Assembly (NCBI RefSeq): GCF_024623785.1
Contig: NZ_JANKBZ010000026.1
Coordinates: forward strand, 62,001 to 126,000
Length of the DNA: 64,000 bases
Reading direction: 5' to 3'
Source of the DNA: Archangium lipolyticum
Lineage (GTDB): Bacteria > Myxococcota > Myxococcia > Myxococcales > Myxococcaceae
The translations under genes and the position numbers were made by a program. The notes below the pieces were generated by a model that searched no databases, was not told the origin of the DNA, and saw only the letters and a program-made list of their open reading frames with translations. Of this stretch, positions 26,308 to 35,201 are shown one piece after another (positions within the stretch are counted from its first letter, which is position 1; every line of letters begins with the position of its first letter).

Positions 26308-27072
26308 TGAAACGAGGGCTCCGCGAGGGATTCCGAAGTGCTCGAGCAGGGCCCGCTCGACATCCTCCGCCGTGCCGAGCATCCGCACCTCGCGCTGTCC
26401 CGCCTCCGTGAGGATGAGCCGACTTCCGCTCAGCGTCACCCGCCCCTTGGCGGTCTTGAGCGAGCAGAGCGTGTTCTTGAGGAAGAACGAGTCGGGTGAG
26501 GTCTGGTGGTACCGGCACATCTCCGAGAACTCCTCCAACCGCCTTGGCACGCGCGAGAACGCATAGAGGAGCTTCCGCGCCCCTCCTGGTTCTTCCTGCC
26601 AGAGCAGCCAATCGCTCCCGCGCTGCTCCAGGCGGAACATCTGTCCACCCGAGGCCCACTGCCCTGGAACGAGGGGAAGCGGCTCCGCGAAGCCATCACC
26701 GAAGCCCACGTCCACGAGCCACACTCCCTCATCGAGAGCGACCTCCAGGAGGAGGTGGTCGAACTCGGGACCGGAGCACTGGATCCCGTCCGGTGACACC
26801 CGCCCGGACAGGTACGTCACCCGGAAGCCGAGGGTGCGCAGGAGCACGGCGAACAGGCCGTTCAGCTCGTAGCAGAACCCGCCGCGACGGCCCCGGACGA
26901 CCTTGTCGAAGAAGGCAGCTTCATCAAGGACGATGGGGCGCCGGCTATGAATATCGAGGTTCTCGAAGGGAACGGATTCGAGGTGCCTGACGTGCAGCCC
27001 CCGCAGGGTTTCCCGCGTGGGCGTCAGCGGCCCCTCGTACCCCAATCGCTGAAGGTACAGACTGATATCCAT
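26260..27072 (-). CDS. Arylamine N-acetyltransferase
   Basis: 270 residues from the ATG at 27072. The Cys-His-Asp triad is complete: Cys67 in GRRGGFCYELNG, His106 in EFDHLLLEV, and Asp121 in WLVDVGFGD. The N-terminal VPFENLDIHSRRPI block is also typical. The enzyme moves acetyl (or, in some actinobacterial and polyketide clusters, propionyl or longer acyl) groups from CoA to aromatic amines. The ATG overlaps the stop of the large upstream gene by one base (TAATG), which points to cotranscription. Its 3' end runs 48 bases into the convergent kelch gene. Confidence 0.93.
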   Translation of the reverse strand: MDISLYLQRLGYEGPLTPTRETLRGLHVRHLESVPFENLDIHSRRPIVLDEAAFFDKVVRGRRGGFCYELNGLFAVLLRTLGFRVTYLSGRVSPDGIQCSGPEFDHLLLEVALDEGVWLVDVGFGDGFAEPLPLVPGQWASGGQMFRLEQRGSDWLLWQEEPGGARKLLYAFSRVPRRLEEFSEMCRYHQTSPDSFFLKNTLCSLKTAKGRVTLSGSRLILTEAGQREVRMLGTAEDVERALLEHFGIPRGALVSSGGPPGLPGGLQAAS

Positions 27073-29330
27073 TACCGCCCCCCTTTGCGGATGGAGACCT
27101 CCACGATGAAATCCGGGCACCGCTCCGAGCGCCCCTCCGCGCGCTCCATCATGGCGGGCCGGTCGTCTCCGGTCCATAGGCCCAGCAGATCGTAGGTCAT
27201 CCACTGCGCCAGGGAGCGCGCCACCCGCTGTGCGCCCTCCCGCGACACCGTCGAGAGCGAGTCCTGTGCATCCATCAGGCCCCGCACCAGCCGCGCGGGC
27301 ACCATCCAGCACTCGGCTCGCAGCGAAGGCGGAACCAGGAACAGGCAGAACGAGGACTCGCTCTGGCCGAGCAGCTCGTCCACCTGCTCCCGCGCGAGCC
27401 GGATGTTCGGCGCCCACTGCCCCGCGCCTCGCTGCTCCAGCTTCCTCGTGTGAACCAACACCGCCCGCTTCGTCGTGAGGAAGGAGTCGACCTCCACCTT
27501 CAGCACGAAGGCCAGCTCCACTCCGGCCGGTCTCGGGCTCTCCGGTGCCGGCGCTCCTTCCACCGGCTCCCGCGTCCTCCGGTACTGGAGGTCCAGCGCC
27601 AGCGGCACCGGCTGCCCCTGAGAGAGCAGGATCGACAGGTCCGAGCGGATGCTCTCCAGCTCGCGCTTCAGGTCCTCGAGCAGCCTCGTGACCAGCTGCG
27701 CCTCGTCCTCCCGGAAGTGCTCCGGGTAGCGCGCGGAGAAGTCCCGCTCCACCCGGCTGAACGCGCCCAGCAGCAGTTCCTCCAGGTCCCTGTCCCGCAG
27801 CCACGTCCGGCCCCCGCCGAGCCCCACCGTCCCCGCGGCCCTCAGGTGCCGCAGGGCTCCCGTCAGCGTCGCGGGCGTCTCCGGCTCGGGTGCCGCCTCC
27901 GGCCCGGCCGCGAGCCAGGCATTGATGGCTCGCACCCGGAACCGCACGCGCGTGGAGGGGTGCTCGCCCAGACGGCGCAACACCCTCCGGTCCGTGGAGG
28001 TCTTCACCAGCGACAGCGTCACCAGCTCCGCCTCGGCGGCCGCCGCGTCCGGCGCGCACCACAGGAAGAACTCGATCGCCGCCTTGCGCAACACCGGCTT
28101 CCTCGCGAGCCGCCGGGTCACCTCCTGCCGCCAGGCCGCCAGCTCGTCCGCTCCGGGCCGGCGCTCCGACCCCACGCGCGGCCACAGGTCCGCGCACTCC
28201 TCGGCCAGCCAGTACAGGGGCTCCGCCACCGGCAGCACCCCTACCCGCTCTCGCGCCCGGTTCCGCCGCTCGAAGGCATCCGCCGCCCCCTGCCGCAGCG
28301 CCACCCGGAAGAAGCTCTCCTCCAACCACAGCAACACGAGCGCCAGGCCCGGCTCGGCCTTGGGCTCCACGCGCTCCCAGCACTTGTCCGCCACCAGCCG
28401 GTGCCGCTCGAGATCCTTGTCCTCGTGCATGCTGGCGACCAGCGCCTGCAGCGCGCCTCGCACGCCGTCCACGGGGGCCTCGAAGTACGCCAGCAGCTCA
28501 CAGAGGCTCTCGGTCACCGCCAACGGGCCTTCCCCCTCGAGATTGCCCGTCAGCAGCAGGCTCGCCCTCGCGCACCAGCGTGCCTCGCGCCGCCCGTTCG
28601 CGTAGCACCCCAGGAAGCCGCGCAGCTCACTCCGACCCTCCGGCGAGGCCACCAACTGGAAGAGCTTTTCCTCCAGCAGGTCCCGGCACTCGCGCCAGGG
28701 CATCTTCGCCGCCCGCTCCCGGATGAAACCCACCAGCTTGTCGCGGCCCTCGCGCAGGTGCGGCAGCAGCGCCCGCAACTGGTCGAGCCTCCCGATGGCG
28801 CGCCGCTCCGAGCCGAGCAGGACCTTCAGGTCCAGCTCCACGGTCTCGTTGAACCGCAGCACCCTGCCGTCGAACGTGCAGCGCACCCCCTTCACGAGGT
28901 CCACCAGCCCCTCGGGGTGGCGCTTCAAATAGCGCGTCAGGACCTTGGACAGCTCGGCATCCACCTCACGCACGAGCGGCTCGACGGCCTCTTCCTGTCC
29001 TCCGCCCTTCAGCGCCTGGACGAGCTGTTCCTGCCGCGAGATCAACCGCTGGAGCAGCTCCTTCGGCGGCTCCGAGTAGGGCCACAGCAGCTCGCCGCAG
29101 TGGGCCAGCAGGAACAGCAGCTCGCCGGGGGAGCGGGAGCCCGAGTCCAACCGGGACCAGGCGGCCGCCTGCGCCGTCTCGCGCTCGTCCAGCGTGGCCG
29201 CACGCACCCACTCGGCGAGCTGCTCCGTCCACTGGGGACGCGAGGACAGCACCGCCTCGGGCGGGGCGCCAGCCACCTGCTCGTAGAGCGCCTGGAGCGA
29301 GTCAGGCCACTTGTCGTTGCCGGGGTCCAT
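27072..29330 (-). CDS. Large protein of unknown function with possible nuclease-fold C-terminal domain
   Basis: 752 residues. Residues 1-560 look wholly helical, rich in Leu, Arg and Glu, without signal peptide or membrane segments. A run at 570-600 (HFREDEAQLVTRLLEDLKRE) is coiled coil. Residues 605-690 differ: VELAFVLKVEVDSFLTTKRA, VLVHTRKLE, then EQVDELLGQSESSFCLFLVP and CWMVPARL. This order recalls domains with a restriction-endonuclease-like fold (acidic strand, K-x-x-L-V-Q-x-K strand, then an L-x-x-Q-x-x-x-M-L helix). Clear catalytic residues cannot be fixed. It overlaps the N-acetyltransferase start by one base. Function unknown. Confidence 0.7.
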   Translation of the reverse strand: MDPGNDKWPDSLQALYEQVAGAPPEAVLSSRPQWTEQLAEWVRAATLDERETAQAAAWSRLDSGSRSPGELLFLLAHCGELLWPYSEPPKELLQRLISRQEQLVQALKGGGQEEAVEPLVREVDAELSKVLTRYLKRHPEGLVDLVKGVRCTFDGRVLRFNETVELDLKVLLGSERRAIGRLDQLRALLPHLREGRDKLVGFIRERAAKMPWRECRDLLEEKLFQLVASPEGRSELRGFLGCYANGRREARWCARASLLLTGNLEGEGPLAVTESLCELLAYFEAPVDGVRGALQALVASMHEDKDLERHRLVADKCWERVEPKAEPGLALVLLWLEESFFRVALRQGAADAFERRNRARERVGVLPVAEPLYWLAEECADLWPRVGSERRPGADELAAWRQEVTRRLARKPVLRKAAIEFFLWCAPDAAAAEAELVTLSLVKTSTDRRVLRRLGEHPSTRVRFRVRAINAWLAAGPEAAPEPETPATLTGALRHLRAAGTVGLGGGRTWLRDRDLEELLLGAFSRVERDFSARYPEHFREDEAQLVTRLLEDLKRELESIRSDLSILLSQGQPVPLALDLQYRRTREPVEGAPAPESPRPAGVELAFVLKVEVDSFLTTKRAVLVHTRKLEQRGAGQWAPNIRLAREQVDELLGQSESSFCLFLVPPSLRAECWMVPARLVRGLMDAQDSLSTVSREGAQRVARSLAQWMTYDLLGLWTGDDRPAMMERAEGRSERCPDFIVEVSIRKGGR

Positions 29331-29360
29331 GTCGCGGTCGGTGCCCGCCAGAGCGTGGGC

Positions 29361-30737
29361 TCACCGCCCTGCTACCATAGCTAATGGCGCGACGGGCTGC
29401 TCCAATCGAGGCCGGTACTCCCCCGCCAGCTGCTCCACCTCCGCCGCCAGGCGCTCCCCCTCGTTGAGCAGCAGGGCCTTCAACCGCACCCGGCTGCCCA
29501 GCGTGAAGAACACGGACACGTCCCGCAGCACCACCAGCCACCGCTCGGACAGGTACAGGGTGAGGAGCGCCAGCGGCGGCACGCCCAGCAGCACCGGCAC
29601 GCCCAGCGCGGGCCCGCGCCACAGCCACGCCCCCACCGTCAGCACCGCCCACCACGTCAGCGACGTCACCAGCGCCGTGAGGAACTTCACCGTGGCCTGC
29701 ACGTCCAGCTCGGCCTTCCGGCTCGCCCACCTCGGCAACAGGTACGGCACGTAGAACAGCGCGAGCCCCGTGGCGAACAGCGGCAGCCCGAACACGAGCA
29801 GCGCCAGGTTCTTCAGCACGAACCGCGCCACCGGGCCGGTCCGGTACTCCAGCATCAGGTCCGTGGGGTCTCCCCGCACCAGGGCCAGCCGCCGATGGAA
29901 GGACATCAGGTGCCCGCGCATCCGCTCGAAACGCTCGGGCTGCTCGGAGCGGAAGATCTGCAGCCCCCGCGCCCAGTGCTTCAGCCGCTCGGGGTCCACC
30001 TGCTCCTTCTGCCGGAACGCGTAGAGCTGCTCGGACAGCTGGATGAGCGGCAGATCCTCCCACTGCTCCAGGTTGAGCGTGACCGACTTCAGCCCCCCGG
30101 CGATGCGCTCGGTGAGCTTGCGCACCGACTCCACCTCGCCCGCCGCGTCCGCCGGGAGGAAGTCCCGCACCTCGATGGGCGCGCCCATCTCGATGAGCAC
30201 CTCGCTGCGGAACAGGTGCTTGTCCGCGTACGTGAGGCCCACCGGGACGATGCGCACCGGCGCTCCCTGCTTCGCCGCCCCGAGCGCGATGCGCGCCGCC
30301 CCCGTCTTCAGCTCCGCCAGCGAGGGCTCCGAGTGGCTCTTTCCCTCGGGGAACAAGGTGATGGCCCGCCCCTGCACCAGCGCCCCGCGCGCCGCGTCCA
30401 GCGTCCCCTCGTTCTTCCCCATCTGCGAGGGGTCGTCCTGCTTGCGGTACACCGGCAGTGCGCCCAGCCCCTTCAGCAGCCAGCCGATGACAGGAATCCG
30501 GAAGAGAGGCTCCTTGGCCAGGAACGTCACGTGCCGGCGCGTGAGGATGAAGACCAGCGCCGGGTCGATGAGTCCATTGGGGTGGTTGCCCACGAAGATG
30601 ACCGGGCCCTCGGGCTCGGCCGAGGGGGCATTCACCTTCACCCGGTAGAAGAGCCGAAGCGCCAGGGCCACGACCGCACGCACGATGCCGTAGAACACGC
30701 GCGCAGTGTACACCGGGGCGGCATTCGAGCATTGCAC
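29361..30737 (-). CDS. Glycerolipid 1-acyltransferase-like (PlsC/GPAT superfamily) membrane protein
   Basis: 458 residues if the GTG at 30737 is used; a GTG at 30698 is an alternative and neither has a clear ribosome site. The acyltransferase box reads GNHPNGLIDP, that is H-x5-D rather than the common H-x4-D. Then come PVYRKQDD and FPEGKSHSEPSL, a pattern seen in the yeast Gpt2/Sct1-type glycerol-3-phosphate acyltransferases. The second half holds three or four membrane helices (about 320-410) between amphipathic segments. It probably acylates a glycerol-phosphate or related acceptor at the inner membrane. It ends 30 bases before the large unknown gene, so one operon is possible. Confidence 0.82.
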   Translation of the reverse strand: MQCSNAAPVYTARVFYGIVRAVVALALRLFYRVKVNAPSAEPEGPVIFVGNHPNGLIDPALVFILTRRHVTFLAKEPLFRIPVIGWLLKGLGALPVYRKQDDPSQMGKNEGTLDAARGALVQGRAITLFPEGKSHSEPSLAELKTGAARIALGAAKQGAPVRIVPVGLTYADKHLFRSEVLIEMGAPIEVRDFLPADAAGEVESVRKLTERIAGGLKSVTLNLEQWEDLPLIQLSEQLYAFRQKEQVDPERLKHWARGLQIFRSEQPERFERMRGHLMSFHRRLALVRGDPTDLMLEYRTGPVARFVLKNLALLVFGLPLFATGLALFYVPYLLPRWASRKAELDVQATVKFLTALVTSLTWWAVLTVGAWLWRGPALGVPVLLGVPPLALLTLYLSERWLVVLRDVSVFFTLGSRVRLKALLLNEGERLAAEVEQLAGEYRPRLEQPVAPLAMVAGR

Positions 30738-30766
30738 GAGGAGTGCGAGGTGGACATCCTGGCCGC

Positions 30767-32161
30767 ATGGTTGCTTCCCCGATGACCCCTCTCATCCGCG
30801 CCCGGGTGGGTGCCCTCGCGGCGCTCGTCCTCCACGCGGCCCTTGGTTGTGCCCATACACCGGCCCCGGTCTCACCTCCCTCCGTGTTCGTCCTGGATGG
30901 CGCCCGTGTCTTCGACGGCGAGGCCCTGAGCAGTGGCCCGGCAACGGTGGTGATCGAGGGCGAACGCATTCGTGCCGTCGGCCCGCGTGGCTCGATCCAG
31001 GTTCCAGCCAAAGCACAGGTGCTCGACTACTCCGGCAAGACGATCATCCCGGGGCTGATCTCGGCCCACTCCCACGTCGGCAACGTCTCGGGCGTGGAGA
31101 CGGGGCGGCGCTTCTACACCCGCGAGAACGTCTCCCGGCAGTTGGCCCGGTATCTCGACTACGGCGTGACGACCATCAATTCACTGGGCCTCAACCCGCC
31201 CCTGTTCTACACGCTGCGGCGGGAGCTGAGCCGCAACACCAGCGGCGCGGACCTCCATGGCGCCGGGCCCGGTATTGGCGCTCCACTGGGCGCGCCACCG
31301 GCGCGCGGCATGGGTCTCGAGGACGACCAGGTCGCTCGTCCCGAGACGGCCGAGGCCGCCCGCGAGGCGGTGCGCGACATGGCCGCGCAAGGCGTGGACA
31401 TGGTGAAGCTCTGGGTCGACAGCATGAATGGCGGGCTGCCCAAGCTGAGCCCCGAGATCTACCGCGCGGCGATCGACGAGGCCCATCGCCACGGCCTGCG
31501 GGCCGCCGCCCACATCCACGACCTGGAAGACGCCAAGGCGGTGGTCGAAGCGGGGGTGGATGTGATTGCCCACGGGGTGAGGGATCAGCCGGTGGACGAC
31601 GCCTTCATCCAGGCCATGAAGGCACGCGGTGTCTGGTACATCCCCACCCTCAACCTGGACGAGGCGAACTACATCTACGCCGAGCACCCCGCCTGGATGG
31701 ACGAGCCCTTCTTCCGCGCCGCGGTGGACCCGGCCCTGCGAAGCCGTTTCGATTCACCCGAGTGGCGGCGCGAGACGCTCGCCAGCCAGGCAGCGGAGAA
31801 AGCACGGAGGGCGGTGACGCTCAATCTGGAGAACCTGAGCACCCTGCACCGGGCGGGCGTGAAGCTCGGCTTCGGCACCGACTCTGGCGCGCTGCCCCAG
31901 CGCATTCCCGGCTTCGCCGAGCACCGCGAGCTCGAGCTGATGACCCAGGCCGGCCTGACACCGGCCCAGGCCCTGCGCGTGGCGACGCGCGACTCGGCCG
32001 AGCTGTTGGGCTTGAAGGACCAGGGCTCGATCGCCCCGGGCCAGGTGGCGGATCTGGTGGTGCTGGATTCCGACCCGACCCAGGACATCCGCAACACCCG
32101 GAGCATCTCCGCCGTCTGGCGGCGAGGCGTCCGGGTGCGCGGGCCGGTGACTCCCGAGTAG
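30767..32161 (+). CDS. Amidohydrolase-superfamily lipoprotein
   Basis: 464 residues from the ATG at 30767, with GAGGTGG about 11 bases ahead; the ATG at 30782 is a close alternative. The signal ends in lipobox AALGC, so the enzyme should be anchored to a membrane outside the cytoplasm. Metal-site motifs are present in order: GLISAHSHVG (H-x-H), VKLWVDS (candidate bridging Lys), AAHIHDLEDA, DVIAHG, and GTDSGA with the catalytic Asp. The C-terminal ADLVVLDSDPTQDIRNTR closes the small beta-domain. The closest known groups are imidazolonepropionase-like and Xaa-Pro dipeptidase-like amidohydrolases. The substrate is not evident. Confidence 0.88.
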   Translation: MVASPMTPLIRARVGALAALVLHAALGCAHTPAPVSPPSVFVLDGARVFDGEALSSGPATVVIEGERIRAVGPRGSIQVPAKAQVLDYSGKTIIPGLISAHSHVGNVSGVETGRRFYTRENVSRQLARYLDYGVTTINSLGLNPPLFYTLRRELSRNTSGADLHGAGPGIGAPLGAPPARGMGLEDDQVARPETAEAAREAVRDMAAQGVDMVKLWVDSMNGGLPKLSPEIYRAAIDEAHRHGLRAAAHIHDLEDAKAVVEAGVDVIAHGVRDQPVDDAFIQAMKARGVWYIPTLNLDEANYIYAEHPAWMDEPFFRAAVDPALRSRFDSPEWRRETLASQAAEKARRAVTLNLENLSTLHRAGVKLGFGTDSGALPQRIPGFAEHRELELMTQAGLTPAQALRVATRDSAELLGLKDQGSIAPGQVADLVVLDSDPTQDIRNTRSISAVWRRGVRVRGPVTPE

Positions 32162-32182
32162 ACCGTCCCCGGGAGCCCCGCC

Positions 32183-33277
32183 CTACTGAAGCAGCTTCTG
32201 CTTGATGAAGGCGCCCGACGGGGTCAGCGCCGAGTCCGGCCAGGGGCCGGTGGTGCTCGAGCCAGGCTTGAGCGCCGAGGCGGTCTCGGGCTTGTCGAAG
32301 AGCGACCAGTTGGCCCAGCTCAGCTTGCGGCTGTTCAGGAAATCCATCCAGAGCTGGGACTCGGCCAGGTCGAGCCCACCATTCCCAGACGCGTCGCAAG
32401 TGCCAAACTCGGTCACGAACAGGGCAATGCCCTTGTTCAAGGCATACGTGGCCTTGTCCCGCAAGAACTGCCTGTGCGTGCCCGCGTAGAAATGAAGGGT
32501 GTAGGCCACGTTGGAGTACTGCGTGATCGGGCTATCGGCGGCCACGTTCACGTCCTGCGACCAGGTCGGCGTGCCCACCACCACCACGTTGTTGGCACCC
32601 GTGGCCCGGATGGCACCGATGACCTCCAGGGCGTAGCTCTTTATCTCGCCCCAGGACTCGCCGTCCGGCTCATTGAAGATCTCGAAGATGACGTTGGGCT
32701 TGTTCCCGTAGAGCTGCGCCATCTCGGTGAAGAAGGCCTTGGCCTGCTGGGTGTGTTGGGTGGCGTTGTGATCATGCCAGTCGATGATCACATAGATGCC
32801 CTTGGCGATGGCCGCGTTGACGACAGTCTTCACCCGCTCCTTCTCGGCCGTCGGGTTGGTGAGATAGCCGCCGTTCTCCACCGCCATCGCGGCGCGGACG
32901 ACAGAGACCTTCCAGCCATCCGCCAGTGAGTTGACGACGGACGCGTTGTAGAAGGCGCCGCCCCACTGGCTCCAGAAGAGGCTCATGCCCTTGAGCTGGA
33001 CCTGTGCTCCGTGCTGGTCCTGAAGCTGGTTGCCCACGATCTTGAGTTGACCGTGCAGGCCCACGGGTGAAGCCTGATCGACCGCCCCGTCCCCCGGGTT
33101 CTGCGTCCCATTCCCTGGGTTCTGCGTCCCGTCTGCCGGGGTCTGGCGGTCCGGGTTCTCCACCGGCGGCTCGGGTTGGACCTGCGGGTCACCACACCCA
33201 CTCAGCAGCGCCGCCAGGCACAGGCCACGCAACCACGCCAGCTCCGGCAACAACCCCAAAAATGAATTCCTTTTCAC
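32183..33277 (-). CDS. GH5-family endoglucanase-like lipoprotein
   Basis: 364 residues from a GTG at 33277 with GGAGG seven bases ahead; the frame is open to 33310 but that leader lacks a ribosome site. Lipobox LLSGC puts the acyl cysteine at residue 28. A proline/glycine linker follows (35-68, with TQNPG twice). The catalytic domain covers about 70-364. The acid/base is Glu203 in IFEIFNEP and the nucleophile Glu290 in FVTEFGTC; VIIDWHDHN and YTLHFYAGTH are also typical of the GH5_2 cellulase branch. It would act on beta-1,4-glucans at the cell surface. Confidence 0.92.
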   Translation of the reverse strand: MKRNSFLGLLPELAWLRGLCLAALLSGCGDPQVQPEPPVENPDRQTPADGTQNPGNGTQNPGDGAVDQASPVGLHGQLKIVGNQLQDQHGAQVQLKGMSLFWSQWGGAFYNASVVNSLADGWKVSVVRAAMAVENGGYLTNPTAEKERVKTVVNAAIAKGIYVIIDWHDHNATQHTQQAKAFFTEMAQLYGNKPNVIFEIFNEPDGESWGEIKSYALEVIGAIRATGANNVVVVGTPTWSQDVNVAADSPITQYSNVAYTLHFYAGTHRQFLRDKATYALNKGIALFVTEFGTCDASGNGGLDLAESQLWMDFLNSRKLSWANWSLFDKPETASALKPGSSTTGPWPDSALTPSGAFIKQKLLQ

Positions 33278-33608
33278 TTTGTCCTCCAGCGGAATGACAA
33301 ACACATCCACCGAATCGCTACGGAAGAGCCACGCCCCCTGGGGATGCCTTGATTCCTAACATGGGCCACCAGAACCATCAACGACTGTTCAGGAAACCTT
33401 GACGTCGATCGCCGATGGATATTTTCGCTCGGGATTCAGCCTGGCGACGGTCACCGCATGTCTTTCTTTGAGTGCGAGAAGACAGGAGTCCCGCTCCGGG
33501 GTGTGGGAGCAGGACTCCTGTAGGGGCCACTGTCTGGAGATGAAACCGGGCGCTCAGACCCTGAGGGCCTCCATGACTTCGTCGTACTGCCCGCCGCTCC
33601 CGGTGGGC
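33278..33608. other. Intergenic region of 331 bases with a hairpin
   Basis: No open frame here looks coding. A long imperfect hairpin lies at 33483-33520 and is listed separately. A weak minus-strand promoter candidate for the GH5 gene is TTGATG (33376-33381) with TAGGAA (33353-33358) and a 17-base spacer. On the plus strand TTGACG at 33399 has an AT-rich stretch 15 bases on, but no gene follows in that direction. Confidence 0.4.
33483..33520. terminator. Hairpin downstream of the GH13 gene
   Basis: The arms CAGGAGTCC-C-GCTCC and GGAGC-A-GGACTCCTG pair over 14 of 15 positions around a short G-rich loop. It lies about 90 bases past the stop of the minus-strand GH13 gene. Only a mixed TCTTCTC run follows on the minus strand, so intrinsic termination is possible but not certain. 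Confidence 0.5.
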
Positions 33609-34982
33609 TCACGCCCGGCGCAGCACCCGGCCCCAAGCGGGAGGCAACGCCCCGAGCTGGAGACGCCCTCCGCGCAGCGGGAACCGGCGCCCGGGTTCCA
33701 GGAGATCGATCCACTCGCCATCCGGTGCGCCCGTCATGGGCACGTCCATCTCCGCGGGAGCCGGGGCGGCGTTCACCGCCACCACGAGGGACTCGCGCCC
33801 GCCCTCCCGTGCGAAGGCCAGTTGCTCGGAGCGGACCACCAGCTCGCGGTAGCTCCCGCGCCGCAGGAGCTCCTGCTGGTGCCGGAGCGTGGTGAGGCGG
33901 GTGAGCGTCTCGCGCAGGGGGCTCGCCGGGCCTGGCGGTTCGGGCAGGACGGGCCGGAGGGGCCGGTCGTCACCGCCCTCCTTGCGCCCGGTCTGCCCCC
34001 ACTCACCGCCGTAATAGAGGGACGGCACGCCGGGGAGCGTGAAGAGCAGCAGGTAGAGCAGCGGGAGGTGGCGGGACTCCTTCAGCAGGCTCGCCGCCCG
34101 GTTCACGTCGTGGTTGTCCGCGAAGGTGTAGAGCGTCAGGTGCTCGTACATCCCGCTCGGGCCGACCTGCCGCTTCAGGGCATGGGCCAGCTCGAAGTAG
34201 TTCTTGTCGTTGTGACTCGACCACAGCGCCTTCCACAACGAGTAGTCCGTGGTGGAGTGCAGCCTCCCCGGCCGGGCCCACTGGCGGTAGTCGCCGTGGA
34301 TGACCTCGCCCATCAGCCAGAGGTCTCGAGGGAGCCCCCGGCAGAAGGCGGCGAGCGCATCGAAGAACACGGGGTCCATGGCGTCCGCGGCATCGAGGCG
34401 CAGGCCGTCGATCTTGAAGCGCTCCACCCAGAAGGCCACGGCGTCGAAGAGGTGCTGGCGAACTCCCTCCTCACGGAGGTTCAGCTTCACCAGGTCCTCC
34501 ACTCCGTGCCAGCCCTCGTACACGAAGGGGTCTCCGAAGCGGTTGCGTGCATCGAAGCGCAGGCCCGAGAACCACGCCTTGTACGCCGAGGAGGGCCCCT
34601 TCTCCCGCAGATCCTTGAAGGCCCAGAAGGCCCGGCCCACGTGGTTGAAGACCGCGTCGAGCACCACCCGCATCCCCCGCGCATGCAGCTCGTCCACCAG
34701 GCGAACGAGCGTGCCCTCCTCCCCCAGGCGCCGGTCCACCCGGAAGTAGTCCGCGGTGTCGTAGCCGTGTGAGGAGGACTCGAAGACCGGGCCCAGGTAG
34801 ACGGCGGTGACGCCCAGGGCCTTCCAGGAGTCGAGCCAGGGCAGGAGCCGGTCCAGCCGGGCCACGGGCGCGCTCTGGAAGTCATTGGTGGCGGGCGCGC
34901 CACAGGCCCCCAGCGGGTACACGTGGTAGAAGATCGCGTCGCGCACCCAGGCGGGCGGAGGAGACTCGGGAGGTCCGTGCAT
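33609..34982 (-). CDS. GH13 alpha-amylase-family glycosidase
   Basis: 457 residues from the ATG at 34982. No signal peptide, so cytoplasmic. The GH13 conserved regions are all present: DAVFNHVG (region I), GLRLDAADA with nucleophile Asp197, LMGEVIHGDY with acid/base Glu226, and FADNHDVNR with the stabilising Asp292. It opens with AIFYHVYPLGACGAP and closes with a small beta-domain (LVVAVNAAPAPAEMDVP). The catalytic barrel lacks long insertions, as in maltodextrin-acting enzymes of bacteria. It likely works on short alpha-glucans; the exact subfamily is not fixed. It is divergent from the GDPD gene. Confidence 0.93.
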   Translation of the reverse strand: MHGPPESPPPAWVRDAIFYHVYPLGACGAPATNDFQSAPVARLDRLLPWLDSWKALGVTAVYLGPVFESSSHGYDTADYFRVDRRLGEEGTLVRLVDELHARGMRVVLDAVFNHVGRAFWAFKDLREKGPSSAYKAWFSGLRFDARNRFGDPFVYEGWHGVEDLVKLNLREEGVRQHLFDAVAFWVERFKIDGLRLDAADAMDPVFFDALAAFCRGLPRDLWLMGEVIHGDYRQWARPGRLHSTTDYSLWKALWSSHNDKNYFELAHALKRQVGPSGMYEHLTLYTFADNHDVNRAASLLKESRHLPLLYLLLFTLPGVPSLYYGGEWGQTGRKEGGDDRPLRPVLPEPPGPASPLRETLTRLTTLRHQQELLRRGSYRELVVRSEQLAFAREGGRESLVVAVNAAPAPAEMDVPMTGAPDGEWIDLLEPGRRFPLRGGRLQLGALPPAWGRVLRRA

Positions 34983-35079
34983 TGTCCGAACGGATGTGCA
35001 CTCCGAGTCCGGGTCTCAAGCTTGCCCGGTGTGCCCCATGCCCGGGTCCGGAGCGAGCGGGAAGGCAGCCGCCGGACAA

Positions 35080-35112
35080 GGCGTCAAGCCGCCTCCAGCG
35101 TCTTTTGACGCC
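35080..35112. promoter_or_regulatory. Inverted repeat in the GH13 / GDPD divergent region
   Basis: GGCGTCAA at 35080-35087 and TTGACGCC at 35105-35112 are perfect 8-base arms with 17 bases between. The right arm contains a TTGACG -35-like hexamer facing the GDPD gene, although no good -10 box follows at 16-18 bases. A repressor or activator site between the two genes is possible. Confidence 0.35.
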
Positions 35113-35189
35113 GTGTTTCCCCAACGTTCACCGTTCCGCCATCTGCTAAGTGCTACCTGCCGCGCCCCAGGACGCATGCGTCCCCCCAC

Positions 35190-35195
35190 AAGGAG
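35190..35195 (+). promoter_or_regulatory. Ribosome binding site supporting a CTG start for the GDPD gene
   Basis: AAGGAG ends six bases before CTG at 35202. No ATG, GTG or TTG lies in frame between it and the GTG at 35265, which has no ribosome site. Confidence 0.6.
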
Positions 35196-35201
35196 ACTCT
35201 C

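Noticed and set aside
25207-30737. The kelch, N-acetyltransferase, large unknown and acyltransferase genes as a natural-product or defence cluster
   Set aside because: No synthase, transporter, methylase, helicase or toxin-like partner is present. One possible nuclease-like domain is not enough.
33399-33520. A small RNA starting from TTGACG at 33399 and ending at the hairpin at 33483-33520
   Set aside because: The -10-like sequence is at poor spacing (15-16 bases) and the hairpin lacks a T-run on that strand. There is not enough to call a gene.
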